From: JBBQIY01 sp964618405 | Lineage (GTDB): Bacteria; Verrucomicrobiota; Kiritimatiellia; RFP12; UBA3636 | Assembly (NCBI GenBank): GCA_964618405.1 | Contig: CAZUAY010000228.1 | Location: forward strand, 1-6,422 | Reading direction: 5' to 3' | DNA: 6,422 nt | Part shown: piece by piece, positions 6,249 to 6,422 of the stretch | Numbering within the stretch: the stretch's first letter is position 1 | How the letters are laid out: every line of letters begins with the position of its first letter | Program-made: the position numbers and the translations under genes | The notes under the pieces: generated by a model | What the model was told of the DNA's origin: nothing | The model's input: the letters and a program-made list of their open reading frames with translations, nothing else | Databases searched by the model: none

Positions 6249-6325
6249 AGTCGCTAGTCGCTAGTCGCTAGTCGCTAGTCGCTAGTCGCTAGTCGCTAGT
6301 CGCTAATCGCTAGTCGCTAGACGCT
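6249..6325. repeat. Heptamer tandem array AGTCGCT, right end (11 units)
   Basis: Eight perfect AGTCGCT units (6249-6304) are followed by AATCGCT (6305-6311), AGTCGCT (6312-6318) and AGACGCT (6319-6325). The array continues directly from the hairpin arm and ends directly at the 9-bp direct repeat. Variants occur only at the outer edge, as in the left array, suggesting that homogenisation or slippage acts next to the hairpin. The 11 units here, against four and a partial on the left, indicate independent copy-number change. Confidence 0.95.
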
Positions 6326-6334
6326 TGACATTCT
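6326..6334. repeat. 9-bp direct repeat, right copy (candidate target-site duplication)
   Basis: TGACATTCT follows the last heptamer with no gap and repeats 38-46 in the same orientation. Outside this word the two flanks do not resemble one another. Confidence 0.5.
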
Positions 6335-6422
6335 TTGCACTCTCAATTTCCAACAGCCAACACTCAGATCCAATTTCCAAGTGGGAAACTTCGGTCAGAC
6401 CGCCTACGATCTTACGTTATTA
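6335..6422. other. Right flank, no convincing gene
   Basis: This 88-base stretch contains CAATTTCCAA twice (6344-6353 and 6371-6380, 27 bases apart) and a small palindrome CGGTCAGACCG (6392-6402). A frame starting with GTG at 6381 stays open to the window edge for only 14 codons and has no ribosome binding site. Nothing here supports a gene call within the window. Confidence 0.5.

Larger units (their letters stand above)
47..6325. mobile_element. Candidate composite element carrying the four-gene operon, no transposase
   Basis: The segment is bounded by inverted copies of a heptamer-array-plus-hairpin unit (left 47-127, right 6210-6325), and directly outside lies the 9-bp direct repeat TGACATTCT. 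Inside are four co-directional genes and no recognisable transposase, integrase or relaxase. A non-autonomous composite element, moved by an enzyme acting on the shared ends, would look like this. Alternatives are two independent insertions of a common intergenic repeat that happen to flank an operon, with the 9-bp match being chance. The architecture is seen in the sequence; mobility is inferred. Confidence 0.35.

Noticed and set aside
6249..6325. CRISPR array
   Set aside because: The unit is 7 bp, contiguous and without spacers; this is a simple tandem repeat.
6392..6402. Relic of the GTAATCGGTCAG hairpin family (CGGTCAGACCG)
   Set aside because: It shares only CGGTCAG and lies outside the direct repeat; too short to link to the family.
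6381..6422. Start of a downstream gene at GTG 6381
   Set aside because: It has only 14 codons before the window ends, no ribosome binding site, and a repeat-like sequence upstream.

Overview
The window holds a compact four-gene operon, all on the + strand, running from about 219 to 6209. It encodes an extended-SDR (NAD(P)-dependent epimerase/dehydratase-like) protein, a divergent dihydrodipicolinate synthase/N-acetylneuraminate lyase superfamily protein, and two ABC half-transporters that look like the halves of one heterodimeric exporter. Gaps are 18 and 32 bases, and the last two genes overlap. I see no tRNA, rRNA, CRISPR array or transposase gene.

Organism: Shine-Dalgarno-like sites, tight operon packing and moderate GC (by eye a little above half, not measured) point to a bacterium. 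The enzyme families remind me of the Planctomycetes-Verrucomicrobia-Lentisphaerae/Kiritimatiellae group, but that is a weak impression and not a demonstrated assignment.

Layout. Bases 1-46 are left flank. Bases 47-80 are a short array of the heptamer AGCGACT, followed by an imperfect hairpin (81-127). Bases 128-218 hold a plausible promoter, a small palindrome at the predicted start of transcription, and a ribosome binding site. The four genes follow. One base after the last stop codon there is a perfect 18-bp hairpin (6210-6248), then 11 heptamers reading AGTCGCT (6249-6325), the exact reverse complement of the left array unit. The right flank (6326-6422) has no convincing gene.

The most striking feature is the framing of the operon. 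The left and right ends are mirror images: heptamer array, hairpin with GTAATCGG/CCGATTAC arms, genes, hairpin with the same arms, inverted heptamer array. Immediately outside both arrays lies the same 9-bp word, TGACATTCT, in direct orientation (38-46 and 6326-6334). Inverted ends bounded by a short direct repeat are the signature of a transposed segment with a target-site duplication. The operon therefore looks like the cargo of a 6.3-kb composite element that carries no transposase of its own. This is inference from sequence architecture only.

How the genes may work together: the two enzymes could make or modify a small sugar- or keto-acid-like compound, and the heterodimeric ABC exporter could move it across the inner membrane. 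The exporter assignment is well supported, with ATPase motifs that are complementary between the two halves. The substrate is unknown. Both enzymes have altered active-site motifs (YxxxC in place of YxxxK in the first, no TTGE loop in the second), so textbook reactions should not be assumed.
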